A stretch of 62,000 nucleotides of DNA from Diphasiastrum complanatum (lineage: Eukaryota > Streptophyta > Lycopodiopsida > Lycopodiales > Lycopodiaceae), in assembly GCA_029204225.1 (NCBI GenBank), contig CM055092.1:66254923-66316922 (forward strand), written 5' to 3'. Under the pieces are notes generated by a model that was given only the letters and a program-made list of their open reading frames with translations, searched no databases and had not been told where the DNA came from. This document shows positions 1-11,508 of this stretch, piece by piece. Position 1 is the stretch's first letter; each line of letters starts with the position of its first letter. A program made the translations under genes and the position numbers.

Positions 1-69
1 AAGTTGGTGTTTTGCCCTCATACTTATCATTTTTCCAAGATATAGTAATCATTTTCTTATTCTTTCCTT

Positions 70-425
70 TCGACGTAGCCATTTGGTCTCGGAAGGTAAT
101 TTCCTTTTTCCTCCAATGCGTTATTACATCGGCTTGGTACAACCATGGTCTTCCTAACAATACTTTGTAGGATGATTATCCCGTGGTCTTTAATATTATA
201 AAATCCATTAGAAATTTATGATCACCGATATACACCATGACTTGTAATAGTTCTCCTATTGGAGTCCTATGGGTTGCATCTGCCAACCTGAGGTGCCTAA
301 GTGTGGGTGATATTTGATGGTGGATGCCTAGTTCGTATGCAGCCTCTTGGGTCATGATATTTACACTTGACCTCGAATCTATTGGTACCTTATCTAAAAT
401 GCATCCATTGATAATTATTTGGGAT
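70..425 (-). pseudogene. Gypsy retropepsin (aspartic protease) remnant
   Basis: The minus strand encodes a retropepsin-like stretch with VPIDSRSSVNIM at the active site and KVLLGRPWLYQADVITHW near the C-terminal flap. Family members have D-S-G-(S/A/T) at the catalytic site; here the glycine after the serine is arginine, which should disable it. The block follows the zinc knuckles at the expected distance. Stops lie between about 430 and 880. Confidence 0.75.
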
Positions 426-883
426 GTAAAAAAAAATTCTGAAAAAACTGCTTGATTTTTTTCTTATAGTATTGGTTATCTTCTAACAACTGCTGGAACG
501 TTATGTTCAACATTCTAGAAGCAACTTCTACCACTATATCATAAGAACGATGCTTTGGTGGTGGTGGATCTCTAGGTGATTTTATGCTTAGTATTGGGTC
601 TGCAAATGTAACTTTCTTAGTTTTTGCTTATGTTAGTCCTTCTTCAAGAAGTTTTTTGGCCTCTGAACTAATATCTGCTTCATAATATTTTTCATCAGAC
701 TGTCGATCATAGTCCGTCGAGATTCTTTGTGGTCTTTTCTGTATTTTGTGTTTGATTCGTCGCGTTTTTTGCATATATCACATTTTTCACTTTTTTAGAT
801 TTCTTCTTTTCGCGAAGTGTAGGTGCATCTTTCTTACTCCTAGTAGTAACTTTATTTACTTTGAACTCTAAGTCAGGCCAAAC

Positions 884-2047
884 CTAGTCATGTTCAATTA
901 ATAGTTTTGGTTCTACTTCTATTCTTTGAACTATCATATCAGTATTGGTCTTAGATGGTGGTCGTGGTTCATCTTCCTTAGGTAGATTTACAAAATGTGG
1001 CTTAGGCTGCGTCTGTGGTGGTTGAGGGCATTCTCTAGTTACATGTCCTTCGCCTTTACAATTGGTGCAAAGAGGTACATATGTTGATGCCCTCCTTGGT
1101 TTAGGACAATCGGGTGAATAGTGTCCAGGGGCTCCGCAGTTATAACATGAGCCTCTTATTCCAGGTGGTGGAGTAGAGTCGCGTGCCCCTCCTCTACGCA
1201 AAATAGTATATTGTTGGTTAGTTCTCAGCTATGGTGTAGAATTCTTCTGATTAGAAGGAATGACGTATATGCTACCTCCTCATGTTTGTTAACTGGACAG
1301 AGGAATAATTCTTCCTCTATATAATTAGCTAGTAGATTTGGACAATTAGTTTTTGAATGGCCTTCTTTTTCGCAACTACTACACCAAATATTAGCATTAG
1401 ATTTAGCTTTCTTACGTTTAGCTTTTATGTCTGACATTTGGACTTTTAAGTCCCCCATTTTTTTAGCTAATAGCTCTACACTTTTTCTTAATGGGTCTCT
1501 CTTTTTAGATTTCTCCATTCTCCTTCTCTTATCTAATGTTCTACTTTTTTATTTTCTATATGCAGACTCTTCCTCTTCTGACCCAGAAAAATATGATGAC
1601 TAGTTGAAAGATTCTTCTTCATTCCCTGAACCAGACTTTGAATCCAATTTGATAGATAAATATGATTCTTATGTATCTTTTTGCTTATGTTTCCTACCTG
1701 CAGACGCTATGATGTCTTTTAACGAAGTCATACATCCTTGACGACAATATCTATCCATTTTCTTGGGTAGTCCACCAAGAAACCATTCGTTTTGCATGGG
1801 CACATGATATTGCGCTCCTAGTTTTTCTATCAAGTTTTTGACTCTATGTGTACTTCCTAAGTGATTCTTTCGGCTTATTTTCTATAGAATTTAATCGGGC
1901 TAACAGTCTAGTTGAGTATCCTATTTCTCTAAACTGATTTAAAAATGTTGCCTTCAAGACATGCCATGTGTTAACCATTTCTAGAACTAACTGAGTATAC
2001 CAGATCCTAGCTTGCTTCCTTAGTAGACCCGGTAACCTTGTCCTCAT
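884..2047 (-). pseudogene. Gypsy gag with three zinc knuckles (broken)
   Basis: The first block (2047-1844, continuing in frame pieces to about 1700) resembles a retrotransposon gag core, with TFLNQFREIGYS and LLARLNSIENKPKESL. The second block (1518-1225) begins with a lysine-rich stretch and carries the knuckle CSSCEKEGHSKTNC. The third (1201-884) carries CYNCGAPGHYSPDC and CTNCKGEGHVTREC. All three knuckles keep the CX2CX4HX4C spacing used in nucleocapsids to bind RNA. An acidic, serine-rich linker (about 1560-1680) separates core and knuckles. In-frame stops break the polyprotein at several places. Three well-kept knuckles in a decayed gag suggest moderate age. It is not a host gene. Confidence 0.8.
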
Positions 2048-2240
2048 TTGTGCGTTCCTTATTGGCTATCGTGATAGATTCAAACTGAGCCCATAGTTTG
2101 TTGTTAGGCATTTCACAATTTCTCGATACTACCCCAACATTTTTCAGTCCCCTTTTTTGAAAAAAAAAATTTCCCATTCTTGGTTCGTTTCTTGCACTAT
2201 GTTTTTGGACATTCATGACTAGGGACTCCTTCACCAATTG

Positions 2241-2900
2241 ATTTTTCTAAAAACACACTTGGCAGTTCGTATGTTAGTAAAAAATGATTCAATGTTGGCT
2301 ATTTCAACTTGCGTAACTGGACAATTCTAGGGTCGTAAAATATTTTATCGGCCATTTCTAAGGCCAAAATTTTCTCTAGCCACATTTTGGGCAGTGAGCT
2401 AGGACCCCTATCTATAGGCAATTAAAGGCCAATTTTTACCCTGACATCCGGGATTTACATGCCGATTTTTTCAAATATGTGAAATTTGCTCTCAATAATA
2501 GCTTGATTTTTCGTTTGATTAATTTGGCTAACAGATATTTTTTTGAAATAGCTCATTTTTTTTCAAAACTTTTGCCACTATTCAGAATTACATTTCTATT
2601 TATTATAATCTTCATAGTAGATTCCATTGATTGGCTTCACTAAGTTTTACTCTTAAAAAATTTTGTGAATATTTATCATTCCATGTTAGTCTCTATGAGA
2701 GTTTATACTAATTAAGAGTAGTATTTTTTTAGAGAAATGAACCTTCATTATGGTAGTGGCAAATTCTTCCAAAAACCTTTGTCTACTTTATCATTAGTAA
2801 GTATAGCATTCTATCAAACTGGCAAGAGTTTATGAGTAGCAAAAGTATCTCTATTAAGGATTTTCTTACCAAAAGTCTTTTGAGATTCAGAACCTTCATT
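2241..2900. other. AT-rich stretch without recognisable gene
   Basis: Homopolymer runs and many stops in all frames. The last 40 bases before the LTR resemble the 3' end of a Gypsy internal region. No coding signal was found. Confidence 0.5.
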
Positions 2901-2913
2901 AATGGAGGAAGAA
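2901..2913 (+). promoter_or_regulatory. polypurine tract-like segment
   Basis: AATGGAGGAAGAA stands directly before an LTR that starts TGTCATG. The same PPT-LTR arrangement occurs at 32298-32318 in the better preserved Gypsy. In a live element this tract primes plus-strand DNA synthesis. Confidence 0.5.
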
Positions 2914-3555
2914 TGTCATGATCATGAAGACACTAGATTTATATTTTGCAAGAGAGTCAAAGGGCAATGTGGACCCATAAACTAGTTATGAGCATGGCGG
3001 ATTGGGACCCTAATGGCACTTATTATAATTCGTGGTTAAAGGCCTACTGGTGGATTTGCATGTTACTAATAGTGACTCATAAGGGAGTGTGTGTGGAGGC
3101 ATACATTTCCCACATGATCCAATTATCTTGTATATAGTGACAATTTTTGAATTTCTGTACCATGTAAATATGCAATAAGGCCTAAATACATGTTAAGGCT
3201 TATTGCAACTTTTGAATTTCATTTTCTTAGAATAGTCATATCATTTTAGAACGACTTGTAGCTCTTAGCCAACCGATTTTTGACTATTGGTCAGTGACAC
3301 CTTAGCCTTTTGTGCGACTCTATATATGAGAGACGCTAACTCATTGTACTTACGTAGATGACTGACCATCAATAAAGAAGAGAGATAAGCATTTTGCTAG
3401 CTTGTGTAATTTCTCTTCTTTGTTTGTTGCAGCATTACATCTTATCAATCGATCCAACACACTCTAAGATCTGATGTAACTAATCTTGATGACTGTGTGT
3501 TTGCGGCATAACTCACTAATTGTACTGAATTTCAGTCTCATAACTTGGATTTACA
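2914..3555 (+). repeat. Gypsy-type LTR (about 640 bp)
   Basis: It starts TGTCATGATC and ends ...TTTACA, giving TG...CA termini. It contains a TATA-like TATATATG at 3321 and AATAAA at 3370, the order expected for U3, R and U5. It is preceded by a polypurine tract and followed by a primer-site-like sequence, so it has internal-type sequence on both sides. No partner LTR is seen. The end positions are good to a few bases. Confidence 0.65.
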
Positions 3556-3558
3556 AAT

Positions 3559-3576
3559 TAGCGCCTAAACAGGGAC
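3559..3576 (+). promoter_or_regulatory. primer binding site resembling tRNA-Lys complement
   Basis: TAGCGCCTAAACAGGGAC lies three bases after the LTR end. It resembles the tRNA-Lys-type primer site familiar from retroelements (TGGCGCC..AACAGGGAC) with about two or three differences. Most other primer sites in this window are of the initiator tRNA-Met type. Confidence 0.5.
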
Positions 3577-3839
3577 TATTCTAACCAATTGCAATGCAGG
3601 GAACGATTCCGAAGCTGAAGAACATTCATAAATCAGAAAGTGGCATTCACTTTTTGAATGAGCACATTGTACTCAGATAAAAAAACTTGTCTGCTATTCT
3701 AATTTGTTTGCTAATCAGTGATAAAGAACTAATCTTTTGTGTTCATTGAAAGGAAACAATTGCCTATTTGATTTTGCATTGTTGAATTTGTATGCTTGTC
3801 TTTGTCAAGAAGGTTGCTTACTGTTTCTCCTAGTTGTCT
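3577..3839. other. sequence without recognisable gene
   Basis: Possibly untranslated leader of the element whose LTR ends at 3555. No reading frame or motif was found. Confidence 0.4.
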
Positions 3840-4425
3840 GAAAGATAAAGTACCCTTTTAAGCAAGATCTAGAGGAGCTTCCCTTACATTAACGCAAAGG
3901 GCTTCGACCCATTGATCATATAATCTATAGCCACCAGGATATATCTCACTTGTGTCCCACACATGCATCGGGGTGTATGGAACCAATAAAATCTAATCCT
4001 CACTTTTCAAATGGAGCTCTTTCTAGAATGAGATGTAATGGCTCAAAACGTACCTTAGTTGGTCGTCTTGCTCGCTGGACGACATCACATCTTTGAATGA
4101 ACTCATGGGTATCCTTACACATCATTAGCCACTAGCATCCTGACTGAAGAATTTTTCTAACTGTAATCTTTGTGGCAAAATGACCTCCCCCATACCTTCA
4201 TGCGACAATGTAATGATTTGAGAGACTTCATGCTGCAAAATGCATCTTCTCAATATGCCATCCATTCCCAATCTTTCCATTGTGGTATTCAACTCTGAAT
4301 ATTACATACTTTCCATCCGACATTATCAATTTTACACTTATAATCCAAAAGAGAAGATTTATCTCTCTTTGTGAGAATGATATACCTTTTATACTACACA
4401 TTATTACCATTATTGTAGAAACTTG
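3840..4425 (-). pseudogene. Gypsy integrase fragment (zinc-binding end and start of core)
   Basis: On the minus strand, in several frames, a zinc-binding tail with CxxC-like spacing leads into TTKVRFEPLHLILERAPF, GLDFIGSIHP and then DYMIKW-like sequence. GLDFIGP...DY.TKWVEA is typical of integrases of the Tat/Athila/Ogre side of plant Gypsy elements; the first catalytic Asp lies in GLDF. Stops are frequent. It is antisense to the LTR and gag pieces on both sides, so it is a separate insertion or a rearranged piece. Confidence 0.7.
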
Positions 4426-4494
4426 GCGCCATTTTTGAGGAGACGAATCTTGTCTTTTGTGATTTTTAAGTGTACCAAGTCATCCATAAATCTT

Positions 4495-5235
4495 TGTTCA
4501 TGTAATGTATGTGCAAGGAACAACCAGACATAACCATTGAACAAAAACGGGTAGCACAGGAAAAGTGATTAGAAGCATATAGGAAAGCACGAGATCAATA
4601 TCTTGAGAGTTTACAAAATTCGCCTGTAAGAGCCAGATTAAGCCCACAAGCATTTGATAACCTCTATAACGCCTCTGTATCGTTTGTACATTCCTTCAAG
4701 GAGAAGTTTGCTAACTCGCCAAATCCTTTAGATACATCAGAATCTACATCTTCCTTATCTAGTTCTAAATCGGAACCTGAATTACCAACATCTGAAACTT
4801 CATCTTCTGAGTCTAGTTTTGAATCGGAACCTGAACCGCCATCTAACTAGTTCTGATCTGAAGCCTGACCACCACCTGATAACATGGCTAACCCACCGCC
4901 ACCCACATCCACTAAGATCACATATGATTTCTTCAAAGGATCATCATCTAAGCAAAATATGTGGGTCAATAGGCCAGTAGCCTAGCAATGCAAACTAACA
5001 ATGCAGCGGCCAACTTGTGCTTGACATCTCAAGGACTATCATTACTACCATTGAATGGGACTTCACGCCTGCTTTACTATATGATCAGTCCAAAGACTGA
5101 CATGTGATATACAGAGCTAGATGCACATATACATATGCAATCAGCTTAGATATTGATTTATCAGATCAGATGTATCGCATTAGTAATGTATTTGCTAAGA
5201 TGCCTAGCATTATCCTCCAATTCTAAATTGTTTTT
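4495..5235 (+). pseudogene. Gypsy gag amino-terminal fragment
   Basis: The plus strand encodes a helical, charged stretch (EAYRKARDQYLESLQNSP) followed by an acidic Ser/Glu-rich linker (about 4730-4850) and then MANPPPPTSTKITYDFFKG. A Ser/Glu-rich linker followed by a Pro-rich start and a short hydrophobic motif is common at the beginning of Gypsy gag. Several stops follow. It could belong to the element started by the LTR at 2914, since both are on the plus strand, but the antisense integrase scrap lies between them. Confidence 0.5.
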
Positions 5236-5638
5236 CTAGATTTGTATACTGATAAATAGATTTTCTTATAGCAATCTCTTGTACATTCACACAATCTAAT
5301 ATACTATGTGCTCATCAAATAGCTGTATAATTGTGTGAATGATGATTGTTATTTCTACTTTTGATTGTGAATCAAATACTCCTTATTCTACTTGTGTGTG
5401 TCTTGTCGACCGAGTCAAAGTGTAGAATCATGGTTGTCCTTGACGCCTTCAAATTATGTAACTATGATTGTCTAAGAAACCTACTAACTCATCGATTAAT
5501 CAATTGCTTATGTTCTAACATATGATTCTAAACACAATGCTCTTCTTTCATTAGTCTTCTGTAGCGTTAATCTAGCACGACACTCTGATAGTGGTGTTTG
5601 ACACAATGAACTGTCACGATCTTTCCACCTTCCCAACA
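5236..5638 (+). repeat. Copia LTR, 5' end uncertain
   Basis: It ends ...CCCAACA just before a Met-type primer site and the start of a Copia gag. The left end could not be fixed because no second LTR of this family is present in the window. Confidence 0.55.
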
Positions 5639-5639
5639 G

Positions 5640-5651
5640 TGGAATCAGAGC
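5640..5651 (+). promoter_or_regulatory. primer binding site, initiator tRNA-Met type
   Basis: TGGAATCAGAGC differs from the usual plant site TGGTATCAGAGC by one base. It follows the LTR end by one base. Confidence 0.7.
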
Positions 5652-5719
5652 TTGTGTTGATTGTCATAACATTTTCATTTGTTTTATTCTTTACACATTG
5701 AGCTATTGTCTTCTAGAAT

Positions 5720-6600
5720 TCAACTCATCAAGCGATTTAATGGCGATGACTTTCACATGTGGAAGTATCGCATGAAGATGATATTGTTGGAGAAAGATTT
5801 ATGGGATGTGGTCAACGGATCTTCAGTCCTATCACAAAAGAGGTAGATCTTATAGCCAAATGAAAATCCAAAGATGGCAAAGCCCTCACATTATTATTCC
5901 TGAATCTCAAGGATTCACAAAAATCTCTTATCTGTACCTGCAAAATATCTAAACAAGATTGGAAAGTATTCATTAGTTTGTATGAGATCCAAGATGTTAC
6001 CACTCATCTATTTTTATGAAAAAAATTCTTTTCTAAGTCTGGCAAGATGTCAGAAACAACTTCTATTATGACCATGTTAATCACGTTAGACTATTGATTG
6101 ATCAGCTTGCTACAGTCACGTGGATCACAGTTTACCGACAATGATGATGTCATGACTCTCTTAGGAAGTCTTCCTACTTCCTATGATCATTTAGTCATGT
6201 TGATATCTACACAACCAGATATAAATATGCATAAGGTCACTTCAATTCTTCTCCAAAAAGCACTTCTAAGGAAGTCAAACGATGTTTCTACATCAAAGAA
6301 ATTGGTTGCACTATATTCAAAGAAGAAGTAGTGCTAAAAGAAAAGTCATGTCAATACTTCAAAGTCAGATACTCACTATCCATTACAATAGGAAAAGTCG
6401 AAAAAAAACATGCCAAAGTCTTCTACAAGAAGAAAGGACATGATATAGAGGATAGAATTCTTGCAAACAAGAACCAACAGGTTCATATTGTCGTCCCTGA
6501 TGCTTCTGAAAACAAATCTAACCAAAGCTGTTTATGGCCGAATCGAACAATGATTCAGATCTAGTTGTTGCTATCTCGAGTCAGGTGTGACACAACATAT
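5720..6600 (+). pseudogene. Copia gag (broken)
   Basis: The frame opens with KRFNGDDFHMWKYRMKMIL, the usual Copia gag opening (UBN2 type, with Trp of F..W K). It continues after stops with DNDDVMTLLGSLPTSYDHL (6137-6193) and a zinc-knuckle region near 6410-6470 in which FYKKKGHDIEDR has lost its cysteines. At least two frame changes are present. The antisense insertion at 6605 interrupts it just before protease. Confidence 0.8.
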
Positions 6601-6604
6601 GACA

Positions 6605-7215
6605 TTATGATGAGACTGATTCAAGCATTTTTTTTCTACATATCATGACAATAGAATTCATCTTATCAAGAATGTTAGACTTGTCAAGAATAGTACAACC
6701 CTCCGTATCAAATTCAACCCTATGACCAGAATCAATGATTTTGCTTATAGAAAGCAGATTTTTGGTAAGGTTCGAAATATATAGAACATTGGACAACAAC
6801 TTAACAACACCTCTCTGAAATTTGACCCTAACTGTTCCTTCACCTTCAATGGAGTGGATTGAGTTGTCTCCAAGTTGCATAACTGTAGAATGGGTGAAAG
6901 GCTTGTAGCTTTGGAACCAGTCCCCATGATGGGTCATGTGTTGAGTTGCTTCGAGGTACCAAGAATTGACATCCTGTAACTTTTCGACCTTGGTCATGTA
7001 GTCCTTGATGAGATGGCCAGTCCTCTTATAGTATTTGTAGAAGAGTTTCTACATTGGCTGGAATGATAAAGAATTCGAATTTGACCCTGGGCTAGAATTT
7101 GACCCAGAGCCAAGATTTGACCCAGACTGCATGTTGTTCTTTTTGTCTGAATAATTAAATTCTGTGGATTTCTTTGATATGTTCCAACTCTGACCAAACA
7201 CTTATTATCTATCAG
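6605..7215 (-). pseudogene. antisense Copia protease and knuckle fragment inserted in a plus Copia
   Basis: The minus strand encodes LQDVNSWYLEATQHMTHH, a Copia protease start in which the catalytic region is damaged (D-S-G-A expected; E-A seen). LLSNVLYISNLTKNLLSIS and a gag-pre-integrase-like tail follow. It sits inside the plus-strand Copia at 5640-8650, which resumes at about 7224 close to where it left off. The upstream end (about 7000-7215) holds a degraded gag end with three 18-bp repeats. Confidence 0.75.
7076..7129 (-). repeat. three tandem 18-bp units inside a Copia gag end
   Basis: Units at 7076-7093, 7094-7111 and 7112-7129 share the core ATTTGACCC (plus-strand reading) with a few differences. 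They encode a short repeated peptide on the minus strand in the linker between knuckle and protease. Confidence 0.7.
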
Positions 7216-7223
7216 TTGAATTA

Positions 7224-8655
7224 TTGATCGAGGCCATACCATCATATTCAATGTCATGCCTTATTCGAGACAACAACTCAAATGTTCTAGTCAAAGGCTA
7301 TAGAGATGGTAATCTCTATAGATTAAGTCATGAATGTGCACTTACATCAGAAGAAAAATCTTTGTCTACACCTTCATTAGACAAGAATATCCTATGGCAT
7401 CAATGCCTAAGATATCTCCATATGAGATCTATATTTTATATCTTCTACAACAATCTTATCGAAGGAAGTCCACCAAAATAGACTTGTGAGACTTGTATTC
7501 TTGGCAAGCATGCAAGGTCAAGATTTCCCAAAGGCCAAGCTCATAAAGCTATAGGCATTTTGGACTCTATGGACCGATGCAAATCCCATCATGTGAAGGA
7601 TCGATGTTATTCATTACATATATCAACGATTTCTTCTAACGAACCATTGTCATGTTCATCAAGAACAAATCAAAAACATGTCTATGTTTTCAACAATCCA
7701 TACGACTATCTAAAACTTAGACAAGAAGGAAGATCAAAGCCTTATGTATAGATGGAGGAGGAGAGTTCATCTCAATTGCTATGAATGACTTTATAAGCGA
7801 ATCTAGGATTCATAGACAACATTCTTTGAGCTATACTCCTTAGTAGAACGAAGTAGCTGAACCAAAGAATCAGACTCTTGTTGAGTTAGCAAGATCTATG
7901 TTACTCATTGCTAATCTTCCAAACAAGTTTTGGGTAGAGGTAAGAGCAACAACTCGTTACATTTATAATCATTGTAGTACCAAGGCCATCAACAACAAAA
8001 TCCTTGAAGAGGTTTAATCAGGTACAAAACCATCTGTAGACCATCTTAGAGTATTTGGATGTGTCTACTATGCCCAGATTCCATCTGAACTAAAATAAAT
8101 TTGACTAAACTAGTACCAAGGCTGTATATCTTAGATATCCATCAGATCATAATGCTTACAAGGTCTACGATCAACAATCTAGCAAGGCACTCATTAGCAA
8201 AGATCATGATTTCCAAATGAAGAAATATTAATTTAATTTTGGTTCGAATACCAAACTATTGACTACTAGTATCAAAGACAATTCTGTCTCAATTCCTTCC
8301 ACTTCTACACGTTGTCATTCTTCTTCTGAGTCTGATCAAGATGAACAACAAAATATTCGAAGATCTACTTGAATGACGCATCCACCAGAGAGGTATACTC
8401 CTCAAGCTTTGTAGGTAGCAATAGAAGAGCCACTTACTATTCAAGATGCACGATCAAATGTAGATTATGATATGTGAAAGGCAGCAATGGATAATGAATA
8501 TAATTCATTAATAAAAAACCAGACCTGAACCACCATCCAAAAGGAAGATCATCCATTGCAAGTGGATCTTCAAGAGAAAGTACAACTTCGATGGCTCAAT
8601 AATGAAATGGAAGGCAAGACTCATAGGCAAAGGCTACTCACAAGTACCAGGTGTG
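7224..8655 (+). pseudogene. Copia gag-pre-integrase, integrase and start of reverse transcriptase (broken)
   Basis: Blocks in order: VKGYRDGNLYRLSHEC and LDKNILWHQCL (gag-pre-integrase, 7280-7410), TCETCILGKHAR (zinc CxxC, about 7482), a broken core, MDGGGEFISIAMNDF (second catalytic Asp region, 7750), NEVAEPKNQTLVELAR (catalytic Glu region, 7850), DHLRVFGCVYYAQIP (8040), and the start of Copia RT with KWKARLIGKGYSQVPGV (about 8610-8650). The last motif runs straight into the LTR at 8652, so the next element inserted in, or is joined to, the RT. Several stops are present. Confidence 0.85.
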
Positions 8656-9209
8656 AAGATTGTGAACTAGTTTAGTTGATCTAATTTGGCAATTTTTAGG
8701 CCAAATAAGGTCTAAAAATAGTGTTATTACTATTTTTAACAAGTAGATAGAGTGATAAGATCAGTTTTGGACCTATTACAATTGGTTGATGGAGATACAT
8801 TGCATCTAGTCAATAGAAATAGGTTTTTAGTAAGTACATGGAAACTACCAAATTAGGCCAATAATTGACAAGTGGCCAAATGACATTATTTTTTCTATAA
8901 GTAGTTTTACCTATTTGAAAAACTACTCTTGAAGTTCTCATTTTATGTGGAGAACCTTTCTTCTTCTATTCTATGTCTTTTTATAGCTTATCTCTCTTGA
9001 TATTGGCTATTCTAATGTGCAGAATGCATGTAATCTTGTGTAGATTGAATCCACATGTGTGAAGTAATGTTGTACAAATACTAAAGTAGGGTTTAGACCA
9101 TAAGTGCTAGTGTGACTAGTTGTGAGAGAGAAAGACATTTGTTTAGTTCTATATCTTTGTAATTTCTTCTTGATTTCAATTGTTGATTTTCAAGAGAGTG
9201 CTAAGTGCA
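8652..9209 (+). repeat. Copia LTR (558 bp), same family as 19347-19847 and 60441-61057
   Basis: It starts TGTGAAGATTGTGAACTAG and ends ...AGTGCA. The first 60 bases match, with changes, the starts of the minus-strand LTRs ending at 19847 and 61057. It cuts into a Copia RT on the left and is followed by a Copia gag on the right, so it acts as the 5' LTR of the next element. Confidence 0.75.
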
Positions 9210-10400
9210 TTGGAACAGGTTTGAAGAAGAAGATCAATCATTGCAACATCACAACAAATGGAGGTTTCATATTGGAGAGCAATGATAGGCTTATCTTAAG
9301 CAATTATTCAACTTGGAAGGTGAGGATGGAGTCCTTATTTGAGATGAATGAGTTGATGGAAATTGTTGCAGGTGTGGAGGAGAGACCTTTGGCACCTCAA
9401 AATCAATTGATGTATGATAGTAGGGGAAAGAAATCTCTTTATGTGATTAAGATGAATGAAACAAATAAACTTCTCAAGGAAGTTGGCAAATGTATTTCAT
9501 CAAGTAGAGCTTGGGAAACCTTGAAGAAGGTTTATGAATCCAAATCTACATCTAGGGTCCTAACCCTTAGGAGAAAAATCTTTCAAAGTATTCAAAAGAA
9601 GGAGAAAAGTGCTCATGCTTTTGTTTTGAGAGTTAAAGCTTTGAATGATGAATGATCATATATTGGTGAAAGCATTAAGGATGTAGAATTTGTGCAAGTT
9701 GTTCTTAATGTTTTATACTTAGCCAAAGAGAAATGTTATAATTCACAAGGACAATAGGCCCAGTAGACCATGATTTTGAGCACAATCCAAATGGATTCAC
9801 ACAATCCATCACCAATCCTAGATGTAAGTGTCAAGGCTCATTTTTGAACTCATTCCATGTGTCATCTACATCTGCCATGCTAGACAATCAACAAGGATCA
9901 TCATAGTATCAGTTATGGACTTGATCCTAGGTATGATCAGAAAGTGCCTCACTACCTTGGCAGATATGGTGTCTCCTTGTAAATTTTGTCTATGACAATG
10001 ATCCCTACAATGTGGACATGTTGGATGATCATGCTAATCTAGTGCAAAGTTTTCCAAGTATGGAGGACTTGAAAGAGGTGTGGCTAAAGAGTTTAGACTC
10101 CAAACAAGAGGAGGAACTACTTCTATATCTCAAGGAGGAGAAGAGGAAGCTATATTCTCAAAAGACAAGTTCAAGGGCAAGGGAAAAGCCAAATGGTCTA
10201 AAGACAACATCAAGGCACATCTTCTTTTGTTGGTAAGAAAAAAGATAGGTCAAAATGTTTCTATTGTGGAGTCAAAGGACATTTTGCTAGTGATTGTTTT
10301 AAGAAGAAAATAGACAAGGTAAAAGGAAAGACAATCTAACTCTAGATGAGGATGGTGATGACAAAATGCAAATGATTCTTTTGTGATGTCTTCATGTTTT
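9210..10400 (+). pseudogene. Copia gag with zinc knuckle (broken)
   Basis: The well-kept first part (to 9655) contains NGGFILESNDRLILSNYSTWKVRMES-type Copia gag (UBN2) sequence and AWETLKKVYESKSTSRVLTL. There is no ATG in the gag frame just after the LTR; the open frame actually reaches back into the LTR at 9122. After a stop at 9653 the rest is in pieces: a central gag part near 10010-10080 and KCFYCGVKGHFASDCFKKK at 10255-10310, an intact CX2CX4HX4C knuckle. Protease is lost at about 10400, where antisense integrase begins. Confidence 0.85.
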
Positions 10401-10439
10401 TTGACTAATGGAGGAGATATTGAGTCCAATAAGACTTTG

Positions 10440-11065
10440 GTTGTAACTAAAATCTGAATAGTATGCAGCTTTTGAGATGGCTTCCACCCAAAGGTCTTCG
10501 ATAATCCTGCACTTTCACACTTTTTGCACTTTCAACAAGTACGTTTTTTACGTTAAGCCACTCCATTCGATAATAGTTGGTGGTATATTGCATAAAAATG
10601 CCATGAGCTTTGTAGTAATCTTTGAATTCAGCCGAAATTAACTCACCTCCACCATCAGTCCAAATTGCCTTGATTTTTTTGGAAGTTTGATTCTCAGCTT
10701 CCTACTTGAATTGCTAAAAATACTTGAAGGCTTCTGATTTCTTCTTCAAAAAATAGACTATTGTTCTCCTTGAATAATTGTCGATGAAGATCAAGAAATA
10801 TTTTGCTCCCCCTATCGAGAGAGTCTGCATGGGTCCACATATGTTGTTGTGCACAATATATAATACAACTTTTGTTGGAGTGTCAAAATATCGAAAAATC
10901 TATCTAATGTTGTGAGCATGGGTCTTAAAAATGCCAAAGATGAATTGAGCTCTTTTGGCTTAGTATAGACCCATCTTAGAATAAAATATTCAAGGTAGGT
11001 AGAAGTAGAAACTTGAGCTACCATAGGAATTGCCATTTCTACTTTACATGCCACATTTAATGCAT
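10440..11065 (-). pseudogene. antisense Copia integrase core
   Basis: On the minus strand: YFLIFIDNYSRRTIVYFLK (about 10800), AIWTDGGGELISAEFKDYY (about 10650) and a partial C-terminal part near 10500. These are the second catalytic Asp region and its flanks; the Glu region is not clear. It lies antisense between two plus-strand Copia pieces. Confidence 0.75.
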
Positions 11066-11075
11066 GAAAAGACTA

Positions 11076-11495
11076 TGTGGCACAATTAGACATAGTGAGG
11101 TGGCTTGGATAAGTCTAGATAGCTTGAGAGGTGGATCCACAACTCCAATTCAACTCAAAGAAGGAGAAGAGTCCATGGATCTATATATATGTGATGTACT
11201 CTCATTGAGAAAATGATGAAATTTGTGTGTAATACAAATTTGGAGACAAGCTCTTTGTGCCCTCTCTCTCTCTCCACGAGTTTTGTACTTGCTATTTTCT
11301 CTCTCTAGCCGAGTAGAGGCATTTATGATGCTTTGTCTTATGTTTTGTTGACAGATCTTGCTTGTAACACAATTATATTGCTTGTATGATCAGCTTTCCT
11401 ATTGACAACCAATGCTAGTCTGATCTTTATGGTGTTATTGTACTTAGGAGATCAAAAATACATGTGTAGGGCGTCCCACACGTGTGAATTCAGCA
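11076..11495 (+). repeat. Copia LTR (about 420 bp)
   Basis: It probably starts TGTGGCACAATT and ends ...ATTCAGCA directly before a perfect Met-type primer site. It contains CT-rich and TATATATA-type sequence (about 11180) and the palindrome CACACGTGTG at 11477-11486. The left end is inferred from the TG dinucleotide and the usual LTR length. Confidence 0.7.
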
Positions 11496-11508
11496 TGGTA
11501 TCAGAGCC
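11496..11508 (+). promoter_or_regulatory. primer binding site, initiator tRNA-Met
   Basis: TGGTATCAGAGCC is an exact match to the usual plant Copia primer site, directly after the LTR end. Confidence 0.9.

Larger units (their letters stand above)
1..2240 (-). mobile_element. Ty3/Gypsy retrotransposon, gag-protease part, running off the left edge
   Basis: Read on the minus strand from about 2050 leftwards, the order is gag core, three CCHC zinc knuckles and a retropepsin-like domain, which is the Ty3/Gypsy gene order. RT, RNase H and integrase would lie beyond the left edge. Stops and frame changes occur between the blocks, so it is a decayed copy. The host-side boundary is not visible. No LTR belonging to this copy was identified; the LTR at 2914 has the opposite orientation. 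Confidence 0.85.

Noticed and set aside
7076-7129. CRISPR-like repeats
   Set aside because: The units are directly adjacent without spacers and lie inside a Copia gag; the genome is a plant.
9122-9209. ATG at 9122 as a true gag start
   Set aside because: It lies inside the LTR; the gag homology begins at about 9240, so the upstream open frame is chance or of no protein value.
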